Positions 1 to 6,282 of a DNA stretch of 11,501 nucleotides are shown piece after piece. Each line of letters starts with the position of its first letter. Position 1 is the stretch's first letter. The stretch is taken from contig JAHRWO010000140.1 of assembly GCA_019105125.1 (NCBI GenBank), positions 1 to 11,501 of the forward strand, in the 5' to 3' direction. The translations under genes were made by a program, and so were the position numbers. Below the pieces are notes generated by a model. It ran no database searches, was not told the origin of the DNA, and worked only from the letters and a program-made list of their open reading frames with translations. This stretch comes from Flavobacterium sp. Its GTDB lineage: Bacteria; Bacteroidota; Bacteroidia; Flavobacteriales; Flavobacteriaceae.

Positions 1-557
1 ATGTTTTATCGAAAACTCCAGGAAATACAGTTTCCAACATGTCGTCTTCTCGTGCTTTACGTGATATTACCGAAAAACATGGCGGAACGTATCAAGCAAG
101 TGCTGTTGGAGAAGTAAATGTTGTGGAATTAATGAAGAAAACCAACGCAATCATTGGTGGTGAAGGTAATGGTGGAATTATCTATCCTTCATCGCACTTT
201 GGAAGAGATAGCATAGTTGGTGCTGCTTTGTTTTTAACGTATTTAGCTAACCAAGACAAAACGGTTGCTGAAATTAGAGCAAGTTTTCCTCAATATTATA
301 TGAGTAAAAACAAAATCGAGTTAACTCCTCAAATCGATGTTGATAATGTTTTAACTACATTAACTGAAAAATATAAATCGGAAAATATTTCAACCATTGA
401 TGGAGTAAAAATTGATTTCCCAACCGAATGGGTGCATTTAAGAAAATCAAACACAGAACCAATTATTAGAATTTACACGGAAGCACCATCACAAACTGAA
501 GCCGATGTTTTAGCCGAACGCTTTGTGAAAGAATTAAAAGAAATAGCTGGAATATAA
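1..557 (+). CDS. glmM: Phosphoglucosamine mutase / phosphohexomutase, 3' part only
   Basis: This is the C-terminal part (185 codons, first complete codon at position 3) of an alpha-D-phosphohexomutase; the gene begins before the window, so the ATG at 39 is internal. Visible family motifs are the sugar-binding loop GEGNGG (159-176) and the C-terminal phosphate-binding segment RKSNTEPIIR (441-470), typical of domains III and IV. Full-length family members are about 450-460 residues, so some 60% is missing; the catalytic phosphoserine and metal loop lie outside. In the Bacteroidota, homologues with this loop are usually assigned as GlmM, which converts glucosamine-6-phosphate to glucosamine-1-phosphate for UDP-GlcNAc, peptidoglycan and LPS synthesis in the cytoplasm. 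A phosphomannomutase role cannot be excluded from this fragment. The gene ends 3 bp before a strong terminator. Confidence 0.9.
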   Translation, partial: VLSKTPGNTVSNMSSSRALRDITEKHGGTYQASAVGEVNVVELMKKTNAIIGGEGNGGIIYPSSHFGRDSIVGAALFLTYLANQDKTVAEIRASFPQYYMSKNKIELTPQIDVDNVLTTLTEKYKSENISTIDGVKIDFPTEWVHLRKSNTEPIIRIYTEAPSQTEADVLAERFVKELKEIAGI

Positions 558-560
558 ATA

Positions 561-594
561 AAAAGGGGCAGATTTAAAATCTGCCCCTTTTTTT
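561..594. terminator. Strong, probably bidirectional intrinsic terminator
   Basis: A perfect 14-bp stem (561-574 with 578-591) and a 3-base loop contain a GGGGCAGA/TCTGCCCC core. On the + strand it ends in seven T (588-594), directly after the glmM stop. On the minus strand the complementary AAAAA (560-564) gives a five-U tail, so it can also end transcripts coming from the right. The extended reading frame of the minus-strand gene ends at 593-595, immediately before this hairpin, which supports shared use by two converging genes. Confidence 0.93.
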
Positions 595-1033
595 ATTTAC
601 CATTTCCTCTCCCATTATTTCCATTATCATTCCCTTTTTTATGGTGATGATGATTCTGGTGGTGGTGTTTATGAGATTTGTGCTTTTTTACTTTGTATTT
701 TGTTTTATGGGAATAATTGTATCGTTGTGGCCTATCTCAATAAAAGTCCAATTCTATTTGAGTGCTTCTTCCTAAATTAATACCTACAAAAATTGAAGGA
801 ACTCTTACACTTACTGCCCATTTTCCATTATTAAAGTAAATATAAACTCCTTTTTGAATGTCATAATACATATTTTGGTCAGGGAAATAAATATGTCTTG
901 TTTTTGCTCTATAGCCATGAGCAGGAGCCCATGGTGGTGGTCCTTGTGAAAAAACGTCTGTTGGCACAACCAACATAAATACTAAAATTAATACTCCAAA
1001 AAGCGTTGCTATTCTGTTTTTAATAGTTTCCAT
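593..1033 (-). pseudogene. Small exported protein gene interrupted by an in-frame TGA
   Basis: I chose the ATG at 1033 because it gives a clean signal peptide (METIKNRIATLFGVLILVFM..., cleavage near VFSQ). An upstream in-frame ATG at 1111 only adds a hydrophobic stretch with little support. The 98 residues before the TGA (737-739) contain a Pro-rich start to the mature protein (GPPPWAPAHGYRAKTR) and a Tyr-rich, beta-strand-like stretch (YFPDQNMYYDIQKGVYIYF). After the TGA the same frame stays open for 47 codons (736-596) and stops at TAA 593-595, right at the terminator. That tail is basic and rich in His and Gly/Asn (for example KHHHQNHHHHKK, then NDNGNNGRGNG) and has no ATG, GTG or TTG codon, so it is not a separate gene. 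The simplest reading is one 146-codon gene with a nonsense change at codon 99 (TGG or GGA would each become TGA by one base). Readthrough or a sequencing error is also possible. The function is unknown; it is probably periplasmic or on the surface. If only the truncated product is made, it is complement(737..1033). Confidence 0.72.
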
Positions 1034-1092
1034 TGTTATTAAATTTAATAGTTTTAAAATGTAAAAACCAATAATACTGCCAAAAATTACAT

Positions 1093-1100
1093 CAAAAGTA
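1093..1100 (-). promoter_or_regulatory. Possible -7 element (TACTTTTG) for the minus-strand exported-protein gene
   Basis: On the minus strand this matches the Bacteroidota -7 consensus TAnnTTTG exactly and lies about 60 bases before the ATG at 1033. There is no convincing TTG about 19-21 bases upstream, and the region is very AT-rich, so this is a weak call. The gene could instead be read from the nuclease gene upstream, since no clear terminator lies between them. Confidence 0.25.
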
Positions 1101-1143
1101 ATTTTTAACATTTTTTAACATCACTAAAAAAGTTAAAAATAGG

Positions 1144-3114
1144 TTATTTTACGATGATTTTTTTAGTAGAAGTTTGAACCCCATTTGTAACTTTAACCAA
1201 GTACATACCTGTATTCAAATCTAATTTGATGCGGGTTTCGTTATCAAAATTTTCCGTTTGAACTAATTGTCCCGTAACCGTATAAATTTCAACTTTTGAA
1301 GTCCCTTCTAAACCAGAAACAATTAGATAATCTGAAGCAGGATTAGGATAAACCGCCACCTTATTTTCAAAAGGAGTTTGAGTTGATAAAGTAGCTGACC
1401 AAGGTTGGCCAAAATTCGATCCAAAAATATAATCTGCTAAACTAGGATGATCGATAAACGGATTTCGATTCATTTGCCAAGTATAAATATAATTGTTGCG
1501 ATTCATTTCAAAATCGTCAGCAGGGTCTAAAGTATGCCATGACAATAATGATGCTAAATCTCCCATAACCATATTATTTGATACGTCTGGTGGATTTCCA
1601 TTAACTAAGCTCAACCCATTATATCGTACAACCATATAAAATAATGCTCGTGCTACATCGCCCTTCCATTTGCCTTGAGTAGTAGGAGGTCCATTATAAT
1701 CAGAACCAAAATCTCGATTACTTTTAACTCCGTTTTCTGATCCATCTTCAGCATGAATATGATGGGCATCAGCATGAGCCGAAAGAATATCATTTGCATT
1801 TGTAGGCAACCAAACATTTATACCATCAGCCGTAGAAGAGGTACCACCAGAAAAACCACCTCTTGATTGAGCAAACACATGCTCTCTAACCCATTTCCCT
1901 ATACCACTACTTTCGGTTTGTCTATCTAACTTGGCTCTAGGTGCTTCAACATAATGCATCCAAACTTGATTACTATTTGCAGGGTTCACATCTGCACTTT
2001 GTAAAATTTCCCAAATATCTCCATAACTATGAGCACGAACAACTGCTGGATTAGCAATAATATCTTGAAGCGCTTGCTTTAAAGCATTTCCTGACAATCC
2101 TTCTAATGAATCATAATACCCCGTTGGAATTGTTGGTGTAACTAACCCATAAGTTGGATTAATTGGAGTTCCATAAGATTGAACCACATAATTTGCGTCG
2201 TAAACTCTGTAGATAATATTATTATTGTTTGCAACATATCCAAATGGTAAAGGCTGATAAACTAATTTCATTTCTTCATCTCCTTCATCTAAACCATCAT
2301 TTAATAAAATTATACCTGTTTGACCTGTGGTTTGCCCAACAGGAATTGAAACGGTTAATCCTCCTGAGAAATCACTCATATTAAAACTGCCATTATTCAA
2401 CGTAAAATTCAAAATTAAAGTTTCATTTTGAACAGGTTGACTTGTAGTAAATATAAAGTTAAAACTATCACCTTCAGTAATTACTGGAATTGAAGTTGAA
2501 ACCGAGATGTAATTTAGACTAACTCCTGTTCCATCATTATTTCTTCCTGGAGTTGGTAATTTAACTTCAAAAGTACCATCATTTTTTCTTTGAATAGAAT
2601 GAGTTTGTACACTTGAAGTGACATTTTCATTAGTAAAAACAGAAATACCCAAAGTAGCCATTAAATCACTTGGTGCTGTATTGCTATTAGAGTAAGCCAA
2701 TGCATCCACTAAATTTGTGGTTGTAGCTAGTGTTCCAGGCTGAGATACAAATTGAAAATCTGAAGCATTTCCCAAATATAAGGCAACAACATCTGGACCG
2801 TTTTGAATCCTATTATTTGGAATTATTCCATTAGGAGATGGTGTTACTTGATTATTTCCAAAATGAGCAATTCCATTTATATCAGTAAAATATCCATCTA
2901 AATCTAGAGCATAATAACACGAGGAATTGGTTTCATTGTAAAAAACTAAGACATAACCATCCAATGAAAAATTTGGGGTTGTAGACTTCAATTCCACAAA
3001 TTCTAACTGGTCAGAACCCTGAGTATCAGAGTCGATTTCATTAATCACTATATTTTGTCCAAATGAATAAAATCCAAAAAAAAGGATTAACAGGGAATAG
3101 TACTTAGGGGGCAT
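1144..3114 (-). CDS. Secreted endonuclease I-family protein with lamin-tail, Calx-beta-like and type IX sorting domains
   Basis: The 656-residue product starts at ATG 3114, which places a signal peptide (MPPKYYSLLILFFGFYSFGQ) at the N-terminus; an in-frame TTG at 3141 only adds nine residues. In order: a lamin-tail-like domain (about 22-190, opening IVINEIDSD); a Calx-beta-like domain (about 205-305, with ITEGDSFNF and NDGLDEGDEE); an endonuclease I (EndA/NucM) domain (about 332-566); and a C-terminal sorting domain (about 583-656, VYPNPASDYL ... KKIIVK). The nuclease signature is intact: REH at 410-412 (beta-beta-alpha-metal His), DAHHIHAED near 449-457, NRDFG at 466-470, and GDVARALFYM. The family cleaves DNA and RNA non-specifically with Mg2+ or Ca2+. 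The signals predict export through the inner membrane by Sec and across the outer membrane by the type IX system, for release or surface attachment. A role in nutrient scavenging or extracellular DNA turnover is inferred. Confidence 0.92.
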   Translation of the reverse strand: MPPKYYSLLILFFGFYSFGQNIVINEIDSDTQGSDQLEFVELKSTTPNFSLDGYVLVFYNETNSSCYYALDLDGYFTDINGIAHFGNNQVTPSPNGIIPNNRIQNGPDVVALYLGNASDFQFVSQPGTLATTTNLVDALAYSNSNTAPSDLMATLGISVFTNENVTSSVQTHSIQRKNDGTFEVKLPTPGRNNDGTGVSLNYISVSTSIPVITEGDSFNFIFTTSQPVQNETLILNFTLNNGSFNMSDFSGGLTVSIPVGQTTGQTGIILLNDGLDEGDEEMKLVYQPLPFGYVANNNNIIYRVYDANYVVQSYGTPINPTYGLVTPTIPTGYYDSLEGLSGNALKQALQDIIANPAVVRAHSYGDIWEILQSADVNPANSNQVWMHYVEAPRAKLDRQTESSGIGKWVREHVFAQSRGGFSGGTSSTADGINVWLPTNANDILSAHADAHHIHAEDGSENGVKSNRDFGSDYNGPPTTQGKWKGDVARALFYMVVRYNGLSLVNGNPPDVSNNMVMGDLASLLSWHTLDPADDFEMNRNNYIYTWQMNRNPFIDHPSLADYIFGSNFGQPWSATLSTQTPFENKVAVYPNPASDYLIVSGLEGTSKVEIYTVTGQLVQTENFDNETRIKLDLNTGMYLVKVTNGVQTSTKKIIVK

Positions 3115-3129
3115 AAATTTAATTTTTAA

Positions 3130-3137
3130 CAAAAATA
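3130..3137 (-). promoter_or_regulatory. Possible -7 element (TATTTTTG) for the nuclease gene
   Basis: Read on the minus strand this is an exact TAnnTTTG match 15 bases before the nuclease ATG at 3114, which would leave a leader of only about 10 bases. No good TTG sits at the expected distance upstream. A TTAAAAATTAAA stretch just before the ATG resembles the A-rich translation signals used in Flavobacterium, where classical Shine-Dalgarno sites are rare. Weak call. Confidence 0.3.
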
Positions 3138-3173
3138 ACAATTAAAATTCTAAAACACACGAATTTAACAACG

Positions 3174-3193
3174 TTAAGACACAATTTAAGACA
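3174..3193. repeat. Two direct copies of TTAAGACA in the divergent spacer
   Basis: TTAAGACA occurs at 3174-3181 and again at 3186-3193, a 12-bp start-to-start spacing, in the 165-bp spacer (3115-3279) between the divergent nuclease and M1-like genes. The spacing is close to one helical turn, so a regulator-binding site is conceivable. In AT-rich DNA an 8-base repeat can also be chance. The rest of the spacer holds only the putative promoters listed here. Confidence 0.4.
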
Positions 3194-3216
3194 TATTTAC
3201 ACAAAAGAATTTTAAT

Positions 3217-3249
3217 TTTGCTGTTATCATAAACTTTTTACTTACTTTG
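3217..3249 (+). promoter_or_regulatory. Putative Bacteroidota-type promoter for the M1-like gene
   Basis: TTTG at 3217-3220 is followed after 21 bases by TTACTTTG (3242-3249), one mismatch from TAnnTTTG. A start site near 3255 would leave a leader of about 25 bases before the TTG start at 3280. The layout matches the other two + strand promoters in this window, which raises confidence slightly. Confidence 0.4.
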
Positions 3250-3279
3250 TAAATCACCTAAATCTAAATATTCTCAAGG

Positions 3280-6099
3280 TTGAAAATTATCATCAAAATA
3301 ACATTTTTACTGATTTCATCTGTAATATATTCACAACACTCATCAAAAATGTTGGTTCGAATTAATGCAGAGGACAAAACAATTTTAGTAAATCAAATTT
3401 TAACCTACAATAATACCAGTAATGATACTATCAAACATATAATTTTAAACGATTGGAACAACGCCTTTTCTTCTAAATCATCAGCTTTAGCAAAAAAATT
3501 CTCTGATGAGTTCATTCGTTCTTTTCATTTAGCTAAGGAAGACGAACGTGGTTACACAAGAATCAAAAATATAATTGATACAGATTATCAATCGATTGTT
3601 TGGAGTAGACCAAAAAATAAAATTGATTTAGTAAAATTAGAACTCAACAAACCTATTTTACCTTGCTCAAAAGCAACTTTTAACTTAACCTATTTAGTAA
3701 AAATTCCAGATGCAAAATTTACAAAATACGGATATAACAATGATGGCAGTTGGTTATTAAAAAATTGGCATTTAAACCCTGCACGATACGAAAACAAACA
3801 ATTTGTAGAACAGAGTAATGAAAATTTAGACGATATTCCTAACGCCTTTTCCGACTTTGAAATTGAAATTGAATTACCCAAAAACTATTTTTTATCATCA
3901 AATTTAAATGAAATAGTTACTAACGAAGAAAGCTCTTTAAAAAAAGTATCATTTAACTCAAAAAACAAAAGTGAAATTGTTATTGCTATTGAACCTCAAA
4001 AAACATATCAATCATATAAAAATGAAATAATAGAAGTTAGTTGTGGTATAATTGAACCTAAAGTTAATGAAATTGATAAAGCAATTATTTTTGATAGAAT
4101 TACTCGATTTACTTTATCAAAATTAGGATTTCCTTTAACTTCAAAAATTTTAATTTCTAACGAAGATTATCTTCGTCAACCTTTTTACGGTTTAAACCAA
4201 TTACCTAGTTTCTTAAGTCCATTTTCAGATGAATTAATGTTTGAATTAAAGTTTTTAAAAACATATTTAAACAATTATCTAAAAGAAAATCTGAATCTAA
4301 ATCAAAGGCAAGATTATTGGATTTACGATGGCATTCAGGTATTTCTTATGATGCAATATGTGGAGGAATATTTTCCAAATCTTAAAATGACAGGTAACAT
4401 AGCAGCTTTAAAAATTTTAAAAGCTTATAATTTCGTTAATCTTGATTTTAATCAGCAGTACAATTATTTATATATGTTAATGGCTCGAAAAAATCTTGAT
4501 CAACCATTAAATGAACCAAAGAATAAACTGATAAAATTCAACGAACAAATTGCTAGCAAATACAGAGCAGGATTAAGTTTTAAATATCTGGATAGCTACA
4601 TCGGAAACCAAATTGTTCAAAACACAATAAAAGAGTACATTCAAGAAAATCAATTGTTTGGGACAAATTCACGACAATTTGAAACTGTATTGTTAAAAAA
4701 TAGTCCTAAAAATATCGATTGGTTTTTCAGAACGGTCATTGAAACTAGAGATTTAATTGATTATAAATTTGGAAAAGTTACCAAAACTAAAGATTCATTA
4801 TCCATAAATATCATCAACAAAACAGGAACAAACGTACCTATTTCACTCTATCACGTTAAAGAAAACAAAGTAATTCATAAATCTTGGATAACTAATATTA
4901 CAACTGATTCCACAATTATAGTTCCGCGTTTCGATGCTGACAAACTTTCTTTAAACTACTACAATGAAGTTCCAGAATACAATTTGAGAAACAACTGGAA
5001 ATCATTAAACACTGTTTTTTTAAATAATAGACCTTTTAAATTTCTATTTTTCAAAGATTTAGAGGAACCAAACTTTAACCAATTGTTTTTTGTTCCCGAG
5101 GCTGAGTTTAACATTTATGATGGAATTGCACCTGGTATTCGATTCAATAATAAATCCATTTTAAATAAACCTTTCACTTTTAGTGCTTCACCCATGTTTT
5201 CTACAAATACAGGAACTTTAGTGGGGAAATTTTCTACAGTAGTAGAAGACAACGTTAGAGAAAAAGGAAAACTTTATGCAATCCGATATATGGCAACAGG
5301 AAGTCGTTTTCATTATACAAAAGATGCTTTTTACAGTACTTTCATCCCAATGGTTCAATTTAGATTTCGTGATGAAAACTTAAGAACAAACAAAAACGAA
5401 TTTATAATTGTCCGCCAAGTATATGTAAATAGAGATAAGTCCGAATTTACCACCGACACAAAAACTGAAAACTACAACATTTTTAATTTAAAATATGGAA
5501 ATATACAAACCGAAGCTACAAAACATTTTTCCATCTTAAACGATTTTCAATTGTCGAGTTCGTTTGGAAAAATTGGAACTGAAATTCATTTTAGAAAATT
5601 ATTCGAGAATAATCGACAAATCAGTTTACGCTTTTTCGCTGGAGCTATTATGTTTAGAAGTACCAACTCCGATTTTTTTAGCTTTAGTTTAGACCGACCA
5701 AACGATTATATGTTCGATTATAATTTACTGGGAAGAAGTGAAACAACAGGAATATTTAGTCAACAGTATGTTTATGCCGAAGGAGGTTTTAAATCAAAAT
5801 TAAATAGTCGCTTTGCAAATCAATGGATGACAACAATTAACGGAACCTTTAATATTTGGAGTTGGATTCAAGTGTATGGAGATATGGGAGTTTTGAAAAA
5901 TCAATATTCAAATGCAAAATTTGTTTATGATTCTGGTATCCATTTCAATTTAGTACCTGATTATTTTGAACTGTTTTTCCCAGTTTATTCATCCAATGGT
6001 TTTGAATTAAATTCCTATAATTATGGCGAAAAAATTCGTTTTGTAGTTACTCTTGCTCCCAAAACTTTAATTTCATTATTTACCAGAAAATGGTTTTAG
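3280..6099 (+). CDS. Exported M1-aminopeptidase-like protein without HEXXH, with C-terminal outer-membrane barrel-like region
   Basis: The 939-residue product starts with TTG. I accept this start because it gives a complete signal peptide (MKIIIKITFLLISSVIYSQ); the next in-frame ATG (codon 24) would remove it. Residues about 20-240 resemble the beta-rich N-terminal domain of M1 peptidases (QILTYNNTSNDTIKHIILND, NENLDDIPNAFSDFEIEIELP). The helical region that should hold the zinc site reads FELKF (321-325) and WIYDG (347-351), where active enzymes have HEXXH and WLNEG, and no HEXXH occurs anywhere in the protein. From about residue 600 the sequence has alternating aromatic and polar strands and ends in Phe (FTRKWF), as outer-membrane beta-barrels do. 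I recognise the overall pattern as a family seen in Flavobacteriia and often labelled aminopeptidase, but catalysis is unlikely. The substrate and role are unknown; it probably sits in the outer membrane with the M1-like part in the periplasm. It is monocistronic, divergent from the nuclease. Confidence 0.75.
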   Translation: MKIIIKITFLLISSVIYSQHSSKMLVRINAEDKTILVNQILTYNNTSNDTIKHIILNDWNNAFSSKSSALAKKFSDEFIRSFHLAKEDERGYTRIKNIIDTDYQSIVWSRPKNKIDLVKLELNKPILPCSKATFNLTYLVKIPDAKFTKYGYNNDGSWLLKNWHLNPARYENKQFVEQSNENLDDIPNAFSDFEIEIELPKNYFLSSNLNEIVTNEESSLKKVSFNSKNKSEIVIAIEPQKTYQSYKNEIIEVSCGIIEPKVNEIDKAIIFDRITRFTLSKLGFPLTSKILISNEDYLRQPFYGLNQLPSFLSPFSDELMFELKFLKTYLNNYLKENLNLNQRQDYWIYDGIQVFLMMQYVEEYFPNLKMTGNIAALKILKAYNFVNLDFNQQYNYLYMLMARKNLDQPLNEPKNKLIKFNEQIASKYRAGLSFKYLDSYIGNQIVQNTIKEYIQENQLFGTNSRQFETVLLKNSPKNIDWFFRTVIETRDLIDYKFGKVTKTKDSLSINIINKTGTNVPISLYHVKENKVIHKSWITNITTDSTIIVPRFDADKLSLNYYNEVPEYNLRNNWKSLNTVFLNNRPFKFLFFKDLEEPNFNQLFFVPEAEFNIYDGIAPGIRFNNKSILNKPFTFSASPMFSTNTGTLVGKFSTVVEDNVREKGKLYAIRYMATGSRFHYTKDAFYSTFIPMVQFRFRDENLRTNKNEFIIVRQVYVNRDKSEFTTDTKTENYNIFNLKYGNIQTEATKHFSILNDFQLSSSFGKIGTEIHFRKLFENNRQISLRFFAGAIMFRSTNSDFFSFSLDRPNDYMFDYNLLGRSETTGIFSQQYVYAEGGFKSKLNSRFANQWMTTINGTFNIWSWIQVYGDMGVLKNQYSNAKFVYDSGIHFNLVPDYFELFFPVYSSNGFELNSYNYGEKIRFVVTLAPKTLISLFTRKWF

Positions 6100-6182
6100 C
6101 ATAATTTCAACCCTATCTTTAAGAATTACATAAATAAAAATCATTTTTTTTTAAATTCATTGCGTTTTTAAAACGAAATCTA

Positions 6183-6215
6183 TTGATAAATTAATAATAA
6201 TTAAAAAATTATCAA
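6183..6215. repeat. Inverted repeat TTGATAA / TTATCAA upstream of the E1 promoter
   Basis: TTGATAA (6183-6189) and TTATCAA (6209-6215) are perfect reverse complements separated by 19 AT-only bases. The repeat ends 8 bases before the putative -33 element (6224). It could be an operator or a weak hairpin; it has no T-run directly after it, so it is not a convincing terminator for the preceding gene. The remaining 3' spacer (6100-6182) shows no clear terminator. Confidence 0.35.
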
Positions 6216-6223
6216 ACATAGTA

Positions 6224-6253
6224 TTGTTTTATTCTGCTAAATAATTAAATTTG
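6224..6253 (+). promoter_or_regulatory. Bacteroidota-type promoter for the E1 gene
   Basis: TTG (6224-6226), a 19-base spacer and TAAATTTG (6246-6253) match the Bacteroidota consensus TTG-N19-TAnnTTTG exactly. Transcription would start near 6260, about 22 bases before the ATG at 6283. This is the best promoter match in the window. Confidence 0.7.
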
Positions 6254-6282
6254 TTGAATTATCAATTTCGTACAAACGGCTT

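Noticed and set aside
641..680. Repetitive GGTGGTGGT/ATGATGATG-like stretch resembling a microsatellite
   Set aside because: On the minus strand it is simply runs of His codons in the tail of the interrupted exported-protein gene.
1034..1111. N-terminal extension of the small exported protein from an ATG at 1111
   Set aside because: It would place a second hydrophobic stretch before a normal signal peptide; the ATG at 1033 explains the sequence better.
1101..1122. Two tandem copies of a 10-base ATGTTAAAAA unit on the minus strand
   Set aside because: It is low-complexity AT-rich spacer; two copies of so simple a unit are expected by chance.
6163..6175. CGTTTTTAAAACG palindrome after the M1-like gene as a terminator
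   Set aside because: The stem is only about 5 bp of mostly A-T pairs and no T-run follows, so it does not support a terminator call.
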